Shown: positions 21,101 through 32,155 of the stretch, one piece after another
Layout of the letters: each line of letters begins with the position of its first letter
How positions within the stretch are numbered: position 1 is the stretch's first letter
Source: Drosophila pseudoobscura
Lineage: Eukaryota; Arthropoda; Insecta; Diptera; Drosophilidae
DNA: 64,000 bases
NCBI RefSeq assembly: GCF_009870125.1
Contig: NC_046679.1
Coordinates: forward strand, 12,090,001-12,154,000
Reading direction: 5' to 3'
The notes under the pieces: generated by a model
Told to the model about the DNA's origin: nothing
Seen by the model: only the letters and a program-made list of their open reading frames with translations
The model's database searches: none
Translations under genes and position numbers: made by a program

Positions 21101-24100
21101 CCTGGACCTGGACTGCTAGCGATTTATCAATTTGCCACTTTAAAGCTGGCTGCCGCCAGTGGCTGTTGCTTTGGTTGCACTGTAGTTTTAAACAGCAATA
21201 ATAACTGGTAATTTACATGCCGCAAGTGTCAACAGGCCGCTGGCCATATCCAATTACGAAGCGAAGACCACGTTGTGTTTTTTCCATTGCTCGCATGGCT
21301 ATGCAGTGATTTTTTTTTTCATTGGGCTTTCGTGTTTTTCATGGCCGCAAAGTACTTCATAAAATGCATTGGCATGCAAATTATGTTAAGCTCGTGAATT
21401 TATAATTTAATGAAGACACTTTGTTGCCATAATTGGCCCCCAGTTCCAACTTTCTCGCGTAATATTGTTCTTAATTAAATAAATGCGATCCGGCGATTGT
21501 GTTCATTGCGGTGATTGCATATTTTTTACATTATTCTCGCCGTCCGACCGTCCTTTTGTTGTTGCCCAATGCATAATTGAATTGCACATTATTCGCTTTA
21601 AAAATATTCGCTTTTGTAGCTGCAAAGACGCATCGAGCCAACCTGAACCCAATTTGGTCTGCGCTCTCGCACTCGGAGTGCAGGTCCAGGATTAAGCTGC
21701 ATTCGATAACGGGGACAGGCGGAGGAAGAGGAGCCACAATGGAGCTCTTCTTCGAGCTTCGAGGAAGTGTTTATGCCACGATTTTTTCTTCGAATATCAC
21801 AATCGATACTCTAAAGCACTACCTTAATTAGTAAGGGTTGCTGTTTCTCTAGTGAGGGTACGGGAGTAATTTTTAATAACTCCAAAAATGTTTTTAATAC
21901 GCTTTCCATTTTAATCAATAAAAATTATTTTAATGATAATTAAAGATGAATCTCAGTTGTGCCTCAAGTCCATAGCGCACTATAGTAGAAATTCGCAATG
22001 ATCTATAATCCACTTACAACACTGTCCTTTCATAATTATCGAACTACCACCATTATGTTAATTTGATTTATTAAAGCATTTCTCTGTCGCTTGTGAGTCT
22101 ATCCATGTAGATCGCTTCAATCGCTTATATTAATTGCAATTAATTTCTGCTTAAATTAATAAATACTTTTTTTAGCCCTCACTTTTTAAAATTTTATAGT
22201 CCACCTCTCACTTTTCGTGATTGTCTTCGCGTATTTTTTGCCGCATAAACGACCGTTGGCGGATGTATCCACGTGATGTTTCATTCTTGCGTGTGTTTCA
22301 ATTAACTTTTTGCCATGACTCCAAAGACGCAGAGTGCGTCGAGAATGCAGCTGAGGCTTCGCCTCGTATGATAAGCAGCTTCTTCGCTTGTTTGAACATA
22401 AAAATGCGGCGCTTAACATAAATTACGCATCCTGTCAGGTGTGCCCCGTGCGTGTGTGTGTGTGTGTGTGAGCATGGGCTTGGTTGTTGCAGAGTTGCAC
22501 GGCAAGTTAATTGTTAAGTGTTTGCCGACAGGCAGTTTGTTGCAGTGTAGCTTCAGCTTCGGGATTAGCAGGCGAACTTTGGCCATCGCTTTTTATGCTC
22601 CTCGGATCGGGAAGGTGGTATGGGGATGGGGGGCAGATGGGAGTATCTCAACACAAAGTTGCTTCAGCGAGAGAAATTTCCGCAATTTATGTGGCAAGCT
22701 CATGGCAGCATCCCGAAAAAATAGATGGCAAAAGACCGGGCGGAAGCGAGAGGAAGACTGTAAATTATAATTGCATATTTTCATATTTTACAATTGACGG
22801 CGTCATCGTTGCGGCGGCCATGGCGGCTCCTCCTCTCAGTTTAATGAGAAATTAAATGTCCGCACTTTTTGTTATGCATTCAAATTCTGCAAAACTTTCA
22901 AATTGAAAACTATTCGACAGACAGCGCCACAGAGGCATAGCCTTGGTCTTTGAGCAGCTTTGAGATACTTTAAGACTCTTCTATTTCCAGCGTTCTGTCT
23001 TTAAAACATGCTTAACATTTGTGCTATAATTTACATGCTAATTTAATGCGATTTATCGTGAAAGAATAGTTATCATTTTCTACCTATAATATAAAATAAA
23101 ACATTAAATTTAGTTAGCTTCCGCTGGAATATTTCGATTCATTTGAAATAAATAATTACTTAAATTTAAACTGAAACTTTCTGTGAGTTGTAGTTACTTA
23201 TACTCTTCCAGAGCTAGCAGAATCATTCCGAATGCTGTCCGATGTTGAATGCAGTTCCTGCCTTCCTCATACCCGCCTGTGGACTTCTTCATTTGCCTCT
23301 GCAGCAGTATTTTGCAGAACTTGAGCACCTCTCTTTGCCCAGAGCTGAGCGGCAATGGAAAAACTTTCCAGTCACCTCAATGCACACACATTTTTATAAA
23401 CATCCCCATTGGGAGAGAGGGGATCCCGTGTGACAGTCAAAGAATGCCAGCAAAAAAATAAGGATTCCATCCGCCCGAGGGCCACTGAAACGGTTGTTGC
23501 TCGATAACAAGACTTTCCTCCGCCTTGTGTCCAGGTCTCTGGCCGAGCTGCTTTTTCTGTGGAAATTAGTTCACACTTGAAACCATTTTCATGAAATTAG
23601 TTTTTCTTTTCTCCGCTCATCAAGGCGGAAATCTCAATTGGCCCCCCGGAAGCGGCGAGCGAAACTTGGGCCCGTCTCTTCAATGAAAGCGGATAAATTT
23701 CGCCACTCGAGAGTTAATCCAAATACAATTCGCATGCCGGTTAATATTTTATGATTTTAGGCACGATTTTCAATTTCTTTTGGGGTCCAGGATCAGCAAA
23801 AGCTTACTCTATATTCCATTTTTTTTTCGCTTTTCCTTTCAGTGGCTGCATTTTCTGTTTTCATTGGCTGGCTGTGGTCGGGCCCATGCCTGGGGCTAGC
23901 AGACATGAATTTGAATTTTAATTTTCGACCCGTCTTCCCCTTCCGCGGCTTCTTTGGAAACGAAAAGAAAACTATTGCCGCATTATCAAGGTTGAGGCCA
24001 AGGCAGTGAAAGGATTTCCCCAAAAATAAATATTATTTCAGAGGACTGCAACTGGGATTGCAACGAGAGTGTGTGCCCTTTGTCTGGGTGCTTGTGTCGA

Positions 24101-24240
24101 GGGCTGGCCCTCAAATTACATTTTGAATAATTTAATTTTTGGACAATTGTCGCATCATTAACTGAAGTAGCTGCGGCCTTACCAGCCACGTTAAGAGTCA
24201 TGTTTAACAGGCCAACCTCTTTCTCTTTCTCTGTCTCTGT
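18118..24240. other. Gene-free stretch, mixed composition
   Basis: No gene supported. AT-rich blocks (18.2-18.4, 19.75-20.4 and 21.85-22.2 kb) alternate with GC-richer ones. An acceptor-like CTCTTATTTCCAG at 20391-20403 precedes a 90-codon ATG frame at 20421, but no convincing donor follows. CA/GT runs occur at 18690-18706, 20613-20628 and 22448-22470. Confidence 0.5.
19197..19222. repeat. GGCCA tandem repeat
   Basis: About five GGCCA units in a row; a related GGGGCTG(G/A) run lies at 19662-19703. Confidence 0.8.
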
Positions 24241-24344
24241 CCTCCTTGTCCTTGTCCTTGTCCTGCCCGGCCATTGTCTTTGGCACCCGTCCTCCTGGCA
24301 TAAGTGGGGGATTAATTTTCCATTTGGCAGCCACTAATCCTGTA

Positions 24345-24655
24345 AAAATTCCGTCTGCTCGGCGTCTAGCTGGGTGTCTGGAGCACAGGAAACTTTCCCA
24401 GCCAGCGAATTTGTTGGCAATTGTTAAATGGAATTGAATTTATAAGCGGCGCATAATTAAAATTAGGCAGCCGCTGCTGAAGATGAAAGTTTTGCAAGTG
24501 TTGCACTTCCGCGGAGGGAAACTCGCCTTTGAGTGGCTTGTAAGTTTTCTGGCCGGATGTGTCCTGTCTCCGGTTTCATGGTGGACTCTAAGCTGCTCTA
24601 AGTCAGGATTAATGAGGCGTGAGGCAGAACAGCTTAAGTTCCTGTTAAGAAGATC
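24345..24655 (+). repeat. Segment A, inverted duplicate of 25850-26190
   Basis: The reverse complement of about 24345-24514 matches 26018-26190 closely, roughly 90 percent over the best 120 bp. It shares TGCAACACTTGCAAAACTTT, TAATTTTAATTATGCGCCGC and ATTCGCTGGCTGGGAAAGTT. Weaker similarity continues to about 24655, against 25850-26017. No transposon ends are visible, so it looks like a duplicated piece of local DNA. Confidence 0.85.
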
Positions 24656-25206
24656 TCGAAATTTAAGGACTCATTAAGGTTCAGCTTCTTGAATGATATT
24701 TGTATTAGTGTGAGATAATTTCACACGTGTTTTTAAAGCACTGAAGTGTTATTTGGCTATCAGGAAATTAAGCCAATTTGACAATATTTCCCCTTTTGTG
24801 GGACTTGCCGAGGGTCCGTACCCCAATGAGCTTCTCTTGTCCTTCACTGAGCAATTTTTGGCTTACGGAGCCCTTGACACTCACAATGTGGATATTCTCA
24901 ATGCCAAAATGCCATAGAGGGGTTCAGCAACAGATTGTCCCCCAGTTGATGTCATTTGCACTTTTGTTGGCAGCACTTCGGTTTCTTTTTGTTTTTATTT
25001 TCAGTAACTCTAGCAGACAGAAAAGTTATTCAAAAGTGATTTAAAAACTTTTATATATGTAAGTACATATGTAATGATTTTCTGCTGCTACAGATCGAAG
25101 GAAAACATTGCTTTCGTTTATTTAAAAAATTACTTGAACCTTTAACCTGAAACGTATCTTTTTCGGCGATTTCCTAATGTTTTCCTTACTTTTTTGTTTT
25201 GATTCA
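24656..25206. other. Spacer between segments A and B
   Basis: About 550 bp with no gene and no clear match to the corresponding spacer at 26191-26861. Confidence 0.5.
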
Positions 25207-25700
25207 GGGACATGGATGCGACAGCAGCGAATTCTTCCCGTTCTCGGAGAATTGTCTGGTAAATATATTCATGACAACAGTTTCCAATTCCCAGAACGCA
25301 TAAACTAATTTAGCTGAAATGTTTTTGCTTACAAATGGTCGTCACACACAAGCCTTTCATCATCTCATCAGAGGCAGCTCCATTCCCCAGATACTTGGCA
25401 GCGTGAAAAACAAGATATTTCTGTTTACAGCAGAGACGGAAGGAGCAAACCCAGCTAGATGGACCTAAGCGGATGCCAGGATCTAGGAGGTTTCCGCCAG
25501 GACCTTGCACTCGCATTAAAGGCGGCGACACGCAAATGAGTCGCTCGACGATGTCGAGGCTGATGAGGATGTGAGTGAGGTGCTACTTGATGAAAATGTC
25601 AAATGGTTTGTATCTCTTTATGGGAATTGTTGTTTGTTATTCCGGGATTTTGTTTTAGTTTTGGTTGGGGCTCCTGCCTGTTTGGCAGATAAGCAGTAAT
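25207..25700 (+). repeat. Segment B, inverted duplicate of 26862-27503
   Basis: Matches the reverse complement of 26862-27503 along its length. Shared pieces include ACGCATAAACTAATTTAGCT, AAATGTTTTTGCTTACAAAT, CAAATGAGTCGC, TCTCTTTATGGGAATTGTTG and GCAGATAAGCAG. The other copy is longer because of CATCCACATC- and GATGCTCGATGC-type simple-sequence expansions. Frames inside are not conserved between copies, so the segment is probably non-coding. Confidence 0.88.
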
Positions 25701-25849
25701 ATGTTTCCAAAGAAATATGTTGTAAAGCTTTATTTCAATTTAAATTACATCCAAGCGAGATAAGTTCTCCCATGGAAAAGATATGTCGTTGGTATTACCC
25801 CTTTGATGTGGAAATTATTATCTTAAAGTTCTAGCTCTAGAAGAGAGTA

Positions 25850-26190
25850 TCATATCCTGAAGGGGGTTCGGGCAGCACGCCCCATTAATCCGGGAACGGG
25901 AACAGAGAACAAACAATGCCCATCCGTCCAGCGGATCCACAACCGCAGACCAAACTTACATACAAGCCACACAAAAGAATTTTTCGGCAAAGGCCACAGA
26001 GGAACAGAACAGAAGTCTGCGGAAGTGCAACACTTGCAAAACTTTAATCTGCAGCAACGGCTGCTTAATTTTAATTATGCGCCGCTTGTAAATTCATTTC
26101 CATTTAACACTTTCCAACGAATTCGCTGGCTGGGAAAGTTTCTCAACGAAATCCACGTTGCGAGACCTAGACGGCAAGCAGACGGAATAA
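25850..26190 (-). repeat. Inverted copy of segment A
   Basis: Partner of 24345-24655 in opposite orientation. The strongest part is 26018-26190, ending at GCAGACGGAATAA. Only about 150 bp separates it from the end of segment B. Confidence 0.85.
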
Positions 26191-26861
26191 TCTATAGGCA
26201 GAGGCAGGTTGGCTAGCATTAATTGCGAATAAATATCTAGGGAGATTTGGCTCTTTTGTCTGAAAAAATACATTGATACGTATACGTTTGAAATGGTCTA
26301 TAATGCGAGGGCTATTCAATTGCTGACCTCTAAAATGATTAACACTAGCATCTATCAGTAGGCTGATCCATTTTGTTTGTGTTTGATAGCAAACTTCCTC
26401 GTAATTTGAAGAGAAAATATAGAAAAAAAAGTGTGCATTATCAATTTCAATGGTAAAAAAGTGATTAACTGAGTTTCGTTGTGGCTATACAAGCACAAAC
26501 GATGCCGAATATCTTAGACTCCCAGTTCAGGTCTCTACAATCGGAAAAATTTTAAAAACTCATTTTGTATCTTGTAGGCAGAGAACACTTGTCTTTGAAT
26601 TAAAAATGGTGGAGCCAGTCTGTGCTTCTGGCTTTATTTGTATGTGTGTTTAAGCCTGAAGTATGTGGATGTGGACTTTTAATCGATCGTTTAAACATTC
26701 ATCTTTTCTTTTCCTTTATGAAGTTCAGTATGAGTCAGCAATCGGTAATTTTTGCAGATCCCAATCTAATCTGTCTCCAGTCCAGTGCACCCTTGAACTT
26801 TTGGAGCCAGAAAAAAAGGCAAAAACCGCCAACTTCCATCATCAGTGCTCACTCCAACTGC
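26191..26861. other. Spacer between inverted A and inverted B
   Basis: About 670 bp of AT-rich DNA; no gene seen. Confidence 0.5.
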
Positions 26862-27503
26862 ATTGCTGCTTATCTGCTCAGCTAAACAGGCAGCAGCCCA
26901 ACACAACACAAAACCAAAACTAGAACTAAAACCCGGAACAACAAACAACAATTCCCATAAAGAGACACAAACCATTTGGCATTTTCATCAAGGAGGAACT
27001 AACTCACATCCACATCCCCGTCCACGTCCCCGTCCTCGTCCTCGTCATCCTCGACATCAGCTTCGACATCGTCGGGCGACTCATTTGCTTGTCGTCGCCT
27101 GTAATGCGAGTGCAAGGAATGCCTTCCATCTGAATCCTGGCTTCTGGAAGCTCCTCCTAGCTCCTGCCTCAGCTGTAAACAGAAATATCTTGTTTTTCAC
27201 GCTGCCAAGTATCTGGGGCCCAGCCAAGTTCGAGATGGAATGGAGTTTTGGAGTTTCCTCTGATGAGATGATGAAAGGCTTGTGTGGCTGCTCGATGCTC
27301 GATGCACGATGCACGATGCTCGGATGTGGAGACCATTTGTAAGCAAAAACATTTCAGCTAAATTAGTTTATGCGTTCGGGGAATTGGAAAATTTCCTAAT
27401 GAGAACATGGCTGGATTTACTGGAAAGTTCTCTGAGAGAGAGTGGAAGGAAAAGTGCTTCATTTCTGCCACATTCACAGCCACATCCACATCCATGTCAC
27501 TGG
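26862..27503 (-). repeat. Inverted copy of segment B
   Basis: Partner of 25207-25700 in opposite orientation. It carries a CGTCC/CGTCA-rich expansion at 27018-27060 and a GATGCTCGATGCACGATGCA run near 27293-27320 that are short or absent in the other copy, so these grew after the duplication or were lost there. Confidence 0.88.
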
Positions 27504-30049
27504 ATAAGCAATTTAAAATGCTATTAAAATCGCATTTAATTAAGATTAAAATTTATGCCACCCAAAAAGAGCAGAACAATCGAAATAAATGGGTTGATGC
27601 CTGGATAAGGTGGGGTGGGGGTGTATATAACAAGGGGAAACAAGAGCAAACAGCAAATGCAAATGCAAAAAAAGGATCGAAACCAAAGAGCAGGAGATTT
27701 AAATGCATTTTGTTGCAGGAATATTTTTTGTAAACTTTACGGATTCGTCTCCGTTCGGGTCCGTCCTGCTACGCCCCTTGCTGCCCTGCGTTGCGTGGCG
27801 TTGCGTTGCGTCGCGTCGCGTTTCGGTTACGAAAGCCAGATCACGAGGCCAGACGAGCAACATTGTATGCGGGCCGAGGGCTGGTGGGGCGTGAAGGGGC
27901 CGTACAGCGGCCGACGAATGAAAATGACGAACCTTCCCACCATGCCACCCACCCCAGCCGCCGCGCCAACACCCACCCACCATATGTATCGGGCGTTGTA
28001 GGCGACATGGCTGAACGTCGTTGGTTGGCTGCCACGGCCAATGGAGCCTATGTAAACGACGCACGCACGCACTCGTCGTGTCTCTGTTGGTGCTAGTGTT
28101 GGTGTGTATCTGTGTGTATGTAGGTGACATGTACTACAACAAGAGTCATGGCAATGGCCAAAAAGGCCATGCGGAGTAAATGCAAAATCTGTAGGGAGCC
28201 CACACCACTGTCACTGCCACTACCACTACCAACGCCAGAACCAACATCGTCAACGAGTAGGGGAAACGGTTACGCTGCAACATGTTGCAAGGGGAGGAGT
28301 CCAGGCGAATAGCTTGGCTGCGTTTGGGCTTTATTTTAAATGGATTTTCTTTTCATTTGATTTTCTAAAACATTTCTCTAAATATTAGTTTGTCATTAGT
28401 TACGCTATGCAGTTTTATAGAAATTTAATTAATATTATAGGATTGGAATGATATATATTTCACCCATGAAAGATTCTACCAAATATCTTCCTGCATTGTA
28501 CTACATTTATATTTTTAAGTGCAGCTATCCAGTCAGAAAGAAGTCCTACCAATTGATTGAATAGTAAATTAAAGTCTGAAAGGAATGATCTTATGGTTAC
28601 TATTAAATCAGTTTCTTCCAAAATTACCCAGCAAATAGAAAATCAAATATTTCTGATTTTGTAAATAGTATTTTAGTTTTATTTAAAACAAGCAAACAAA
28701 CATTGTTTTTTGTACTGCTTCCATATTTTGTGGTTTAATTGATAATTTGTACTTTTTTTTTTTAGTTTTTCTAAGACAATATTTTCCTTGGATACATTTT
28801 AAATGGAACCGAAAAGCTGTCAATTTGTATAATGCCGTAGCTGAAGCTAAAGGTTTTAACAAATTCTCTCTCTTCTTGAAGATTCCAGGCTGACTGCTTT
28901 CAATTTTATCACAAGAATATTGTGGGAATGGTCAATGTCTCTCTTATATCGGTACTAAGTTGACAATGGATTCAATTAAAATACTGTCCTTAGCTCTTAA
29001 AGCAGCTTTCTTTGCCTGAAAGAATTAGTCTAAAGCACACTGCTTTGTACGTTGTAAGCAGTAGAGTATTTAAGCTAGAGTATTGTTACCCTCAACTGCA
29101 GAGGCCTCTGTTGATTCTAATGATTAATTAAATGTTGGATAAGGTTCTATTTGATTATATTATTTATAGTAAGATTTGTAATGATTCCTATATTCTAAGG
29201 TTCACATCATATTGCATCAGAAATTTCACTGTAAAGATGTTATTGAAGTTCCTGAATTGCTATTAGAAAAGTTTGCGTATCATTTTATATTCTCCGAAAT
29301 TTATGCATTAAATTGAAACCAATGATGGCGAGGCTAAGATACCATTGCTTATAGATTTTTCTATAGAATCTACATAATATAAAGGATACATTTGTAGATT
29401 GATGATGTATTGTAATTGTTTCTATTTTCAAAACGATATGATTTTGAAAATCTTGTTCTTAAACAAAAGTGTGATGTTAAAATATGTATGTACATTGTAC
29501 CTACATTGTCTATAGCAGCAAATATTTGTTTTTTACACTATTTAAGGTAGACTGGATCTAGAATTTATCCTGTTTGGGTAAAAATGCAATATCCTTTGCA
29601 TATGTCATAGAAATGTAATTCTATAATGGAATTAGGCTTCGTGGATCATTTTTCGAATGTAGCTCTAGCGGACCGAACATATTCGAATCTTTAATGAATT
29701 AATAATATTTGGATTTCTCTGCCGGACCTATGCCAATTCAATTTGGATTCGTAAGGCCCCCAAATGTATGCTACATTTGACGACAGTTAAATCAATTAAA
29801 ACGAACAGTCGAATTTCGCCGTTTTCATTCGTTAAACCAGAAAAACCGAGCTCCGATAACCCCCGAAACCGATCTGCCATATAGAGCGACACAAACACAT
29901 ACGTAAATAAATCCCCCAACAATTCTCGTAGGTGGAGCACCGACTTATGTAATAGTTTATTTTTTGTTGTTCGCACAATTTTCGTTTGTTTTTTGCTGAT
30001 GCTTTCGAATTGCTTTTTTTGTTTTCTTGGTGAACAGAAGGGGAAATGC
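27504..30049. other. Gene-free stretch
   Basis: GC-rich to 28.3 kb, with a GCGTTGCGTTGCG/GTCGCG run at 27785-27825 and CACCAC/CCACTACCA runs at 28203-28240. It then becomes strongly AT-rich to 29.7 kb. No gene supported. Confidence 0.5.
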
Positions 30050-32154
30050 TAGAGCGGGAGAGCTGCATGTTCGAACATGTTCGATTGCAGGCGGGGCAGG
30101 GCGCCAAAAAAGTTAACTGTGGCCGAGTTTGTGCTGTAAACAGCACAGGCGTTGACTCTCCTACTTTACAGAGCCCGAGAGCGGGAGAGAACACTGAGCG
30201 AGCGCGCCGAAATGCCGGCCACGTGACATTGTTGCATTTCCTGTCTATCATACTTGTGAGTGTGCGTTCCTGAGCGTATCTGTGTGCCTGATAAGCCTGC
30301 AACGAAGCTATTAATCAAAACAGAATCAAAAAATCTGCGCCTCTGTGTGCGTGTGAGAGAAACACGTGCCGGCACACTTAACAGCGCCATCTTAACAGCG
30401 CTCTGTTAAGGCGGTCCGTTGGCAACAAGCAGGATGGAAAATTTTCCACTGCTTGGATATGCTTGGACTAACGGACAGTCGCTGCTTGGATTCTAATAAT
30501 AGATATCAGGGGATACCCTAAGGAAGACTGTATCCTCTAAGGGATTTTCGATTTACGACTAGGGCTGATGGGATTAGCATTATGTAATTAATTGCTGCTC
30601 ATTGGCTAGATGGACCAGATAATCGTGCTTGCTGAGGCAATTGGCAATTTCGATTTGCATTTTGAATGTCCGGTTGAATGTATGTGGATGGATTATTTCT
30701 TCGATTGATATTAAATGATTTCCCCTCTGACTGGCTACTCCACTGTAGCTGCTTCTCCATCAAATTAAGTCAATTGCAAATGTCTCAAATGTATTCCGGC
30801 TTTAGTGCTCGGCTTGTTTGCCCAACACTTGGCACGCACACGCGGACCCGCATCGATATACATACATATGTATATAAAAGTGTCCTTGTACTTTTACAAA
30901 ATAAATCAAAACCAAACGGAAGGAAAGGAAAGGAAAGAAAACGAATGGAAGCGGAGAGGAAGCCGGCCGCGGAAGTGCAACTGCACTCTAACAGAGCTCT
31001 GATAAGAGCCGGCAAACCAAACAGCTGGTCGCTAACATCCACCGAGTGAGAGAGAGAGGCAAAGCTGGGGAGAGCGCCCAACGGCAGAGAGAAAGGCCGA
31101 ACGAAGGTCTCTCCACTGTAAGCTGCAACTGTAAAGCACCTTGTAGTTGACTGGGACTAAGCCAATTGCACAATGTGGGCCGACGTTGACGTCGTTGTCG
31201 TGTCGGTGTTGCCACTGTTTCGTGGCCACTGCCGTTGTGTGGGTTGCAACACGAGGGACAACGACGCCTGCAACTACAACTACATGCTACACAACCCTTC
31301 GCCTGCCACCAGCTTCGTGCCCGAGCGCCCATTGTACATATCCCTGTATATATGTATTGTATGTGCGGCGTTTATGTGTTGGACTGGTGCTGGTGCTGCT
31401 GCTGCCGCTGCGTCTGCGGCTACTGGCAATGCTGCGCTTCTTGCCATGGCAGAGTCGTTGCAACAATCGCAGCCTGCACATCCACCAGCATTCAGTTGTA
31501 CGCGGCTGCTCCTTCAGTAAGGACGCACAGCACTCCCTTAAGGCCAGGCCACAGCCAGACGTCACTTCAGCAGTGCAGTGTAAAACGAACTTGTAACTGG
31601 AATCTGCTAAATCACTCAGCAGTGGCACCTGCGATAAGGCTAGGCGGAACAGCAGAGAAGACCGCATTCCGGCCATGTCCTGCAGCACAGCTGGACAGCT
31701 AAGCCGGCAAGCAGTGGACGCTGTAAGCAGTTTACAGCCTGCATTACATAAATGCTAAGGCACTGCTAAGCGAGCAAGCCGCAGATAGACTCGTTAAGAT
31801 TCCGCCAGCGAATCACAGTAGCTAATTAGTCAGACCTTGCCACTTGCCACTTTCCACCATCCTAGCCTTAGTGACTCGCGCTTGTGTATGTAGGGATACA
31901 GAGTCTGTATCAGTGTTTCTCACGCTCGTTTTGTTTGTCTTTTTTGTGTCGTGTGCAATTTGGTCTGTGAACATTACCAAGATACTGAAATACTGAGCTA
32001 CTGTGTTACTAACTAGAGAAAAACTAATTCATATTAACTTGTTGTGTGCCCCAGTCTGTGCAGCCAGCCAGCCTGCCATCCAGCCCGTGCAGCCTCAGAG
32101 TGCATTTTCATTAAAGTCAACAAGTTGCAGCCACATAACGTCAAATAAAAGCAG
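30050..32154 (+). promoter_or_regulatory. GAGA-rich, promoter-like block ending in a splice donor
   Basis: A GC-richer block between two AT-rich stretches. It holds GAGA runs (30177-30205, 31044-31058, 31068-31075 and 31086-31094), repeated TTAACAGCGC motifs (30377-30410) and a TCAGTG initiator-like site at 31910. It ends at a perfect donor, CAG|GTGAGT, at 32154/32155. A non-coding first exon of a gene running rightwards would explain it. No ATG-led coding frame reaches the donor convincingly. Confidence 0.3.
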
Positions 32155-32155
32155 G

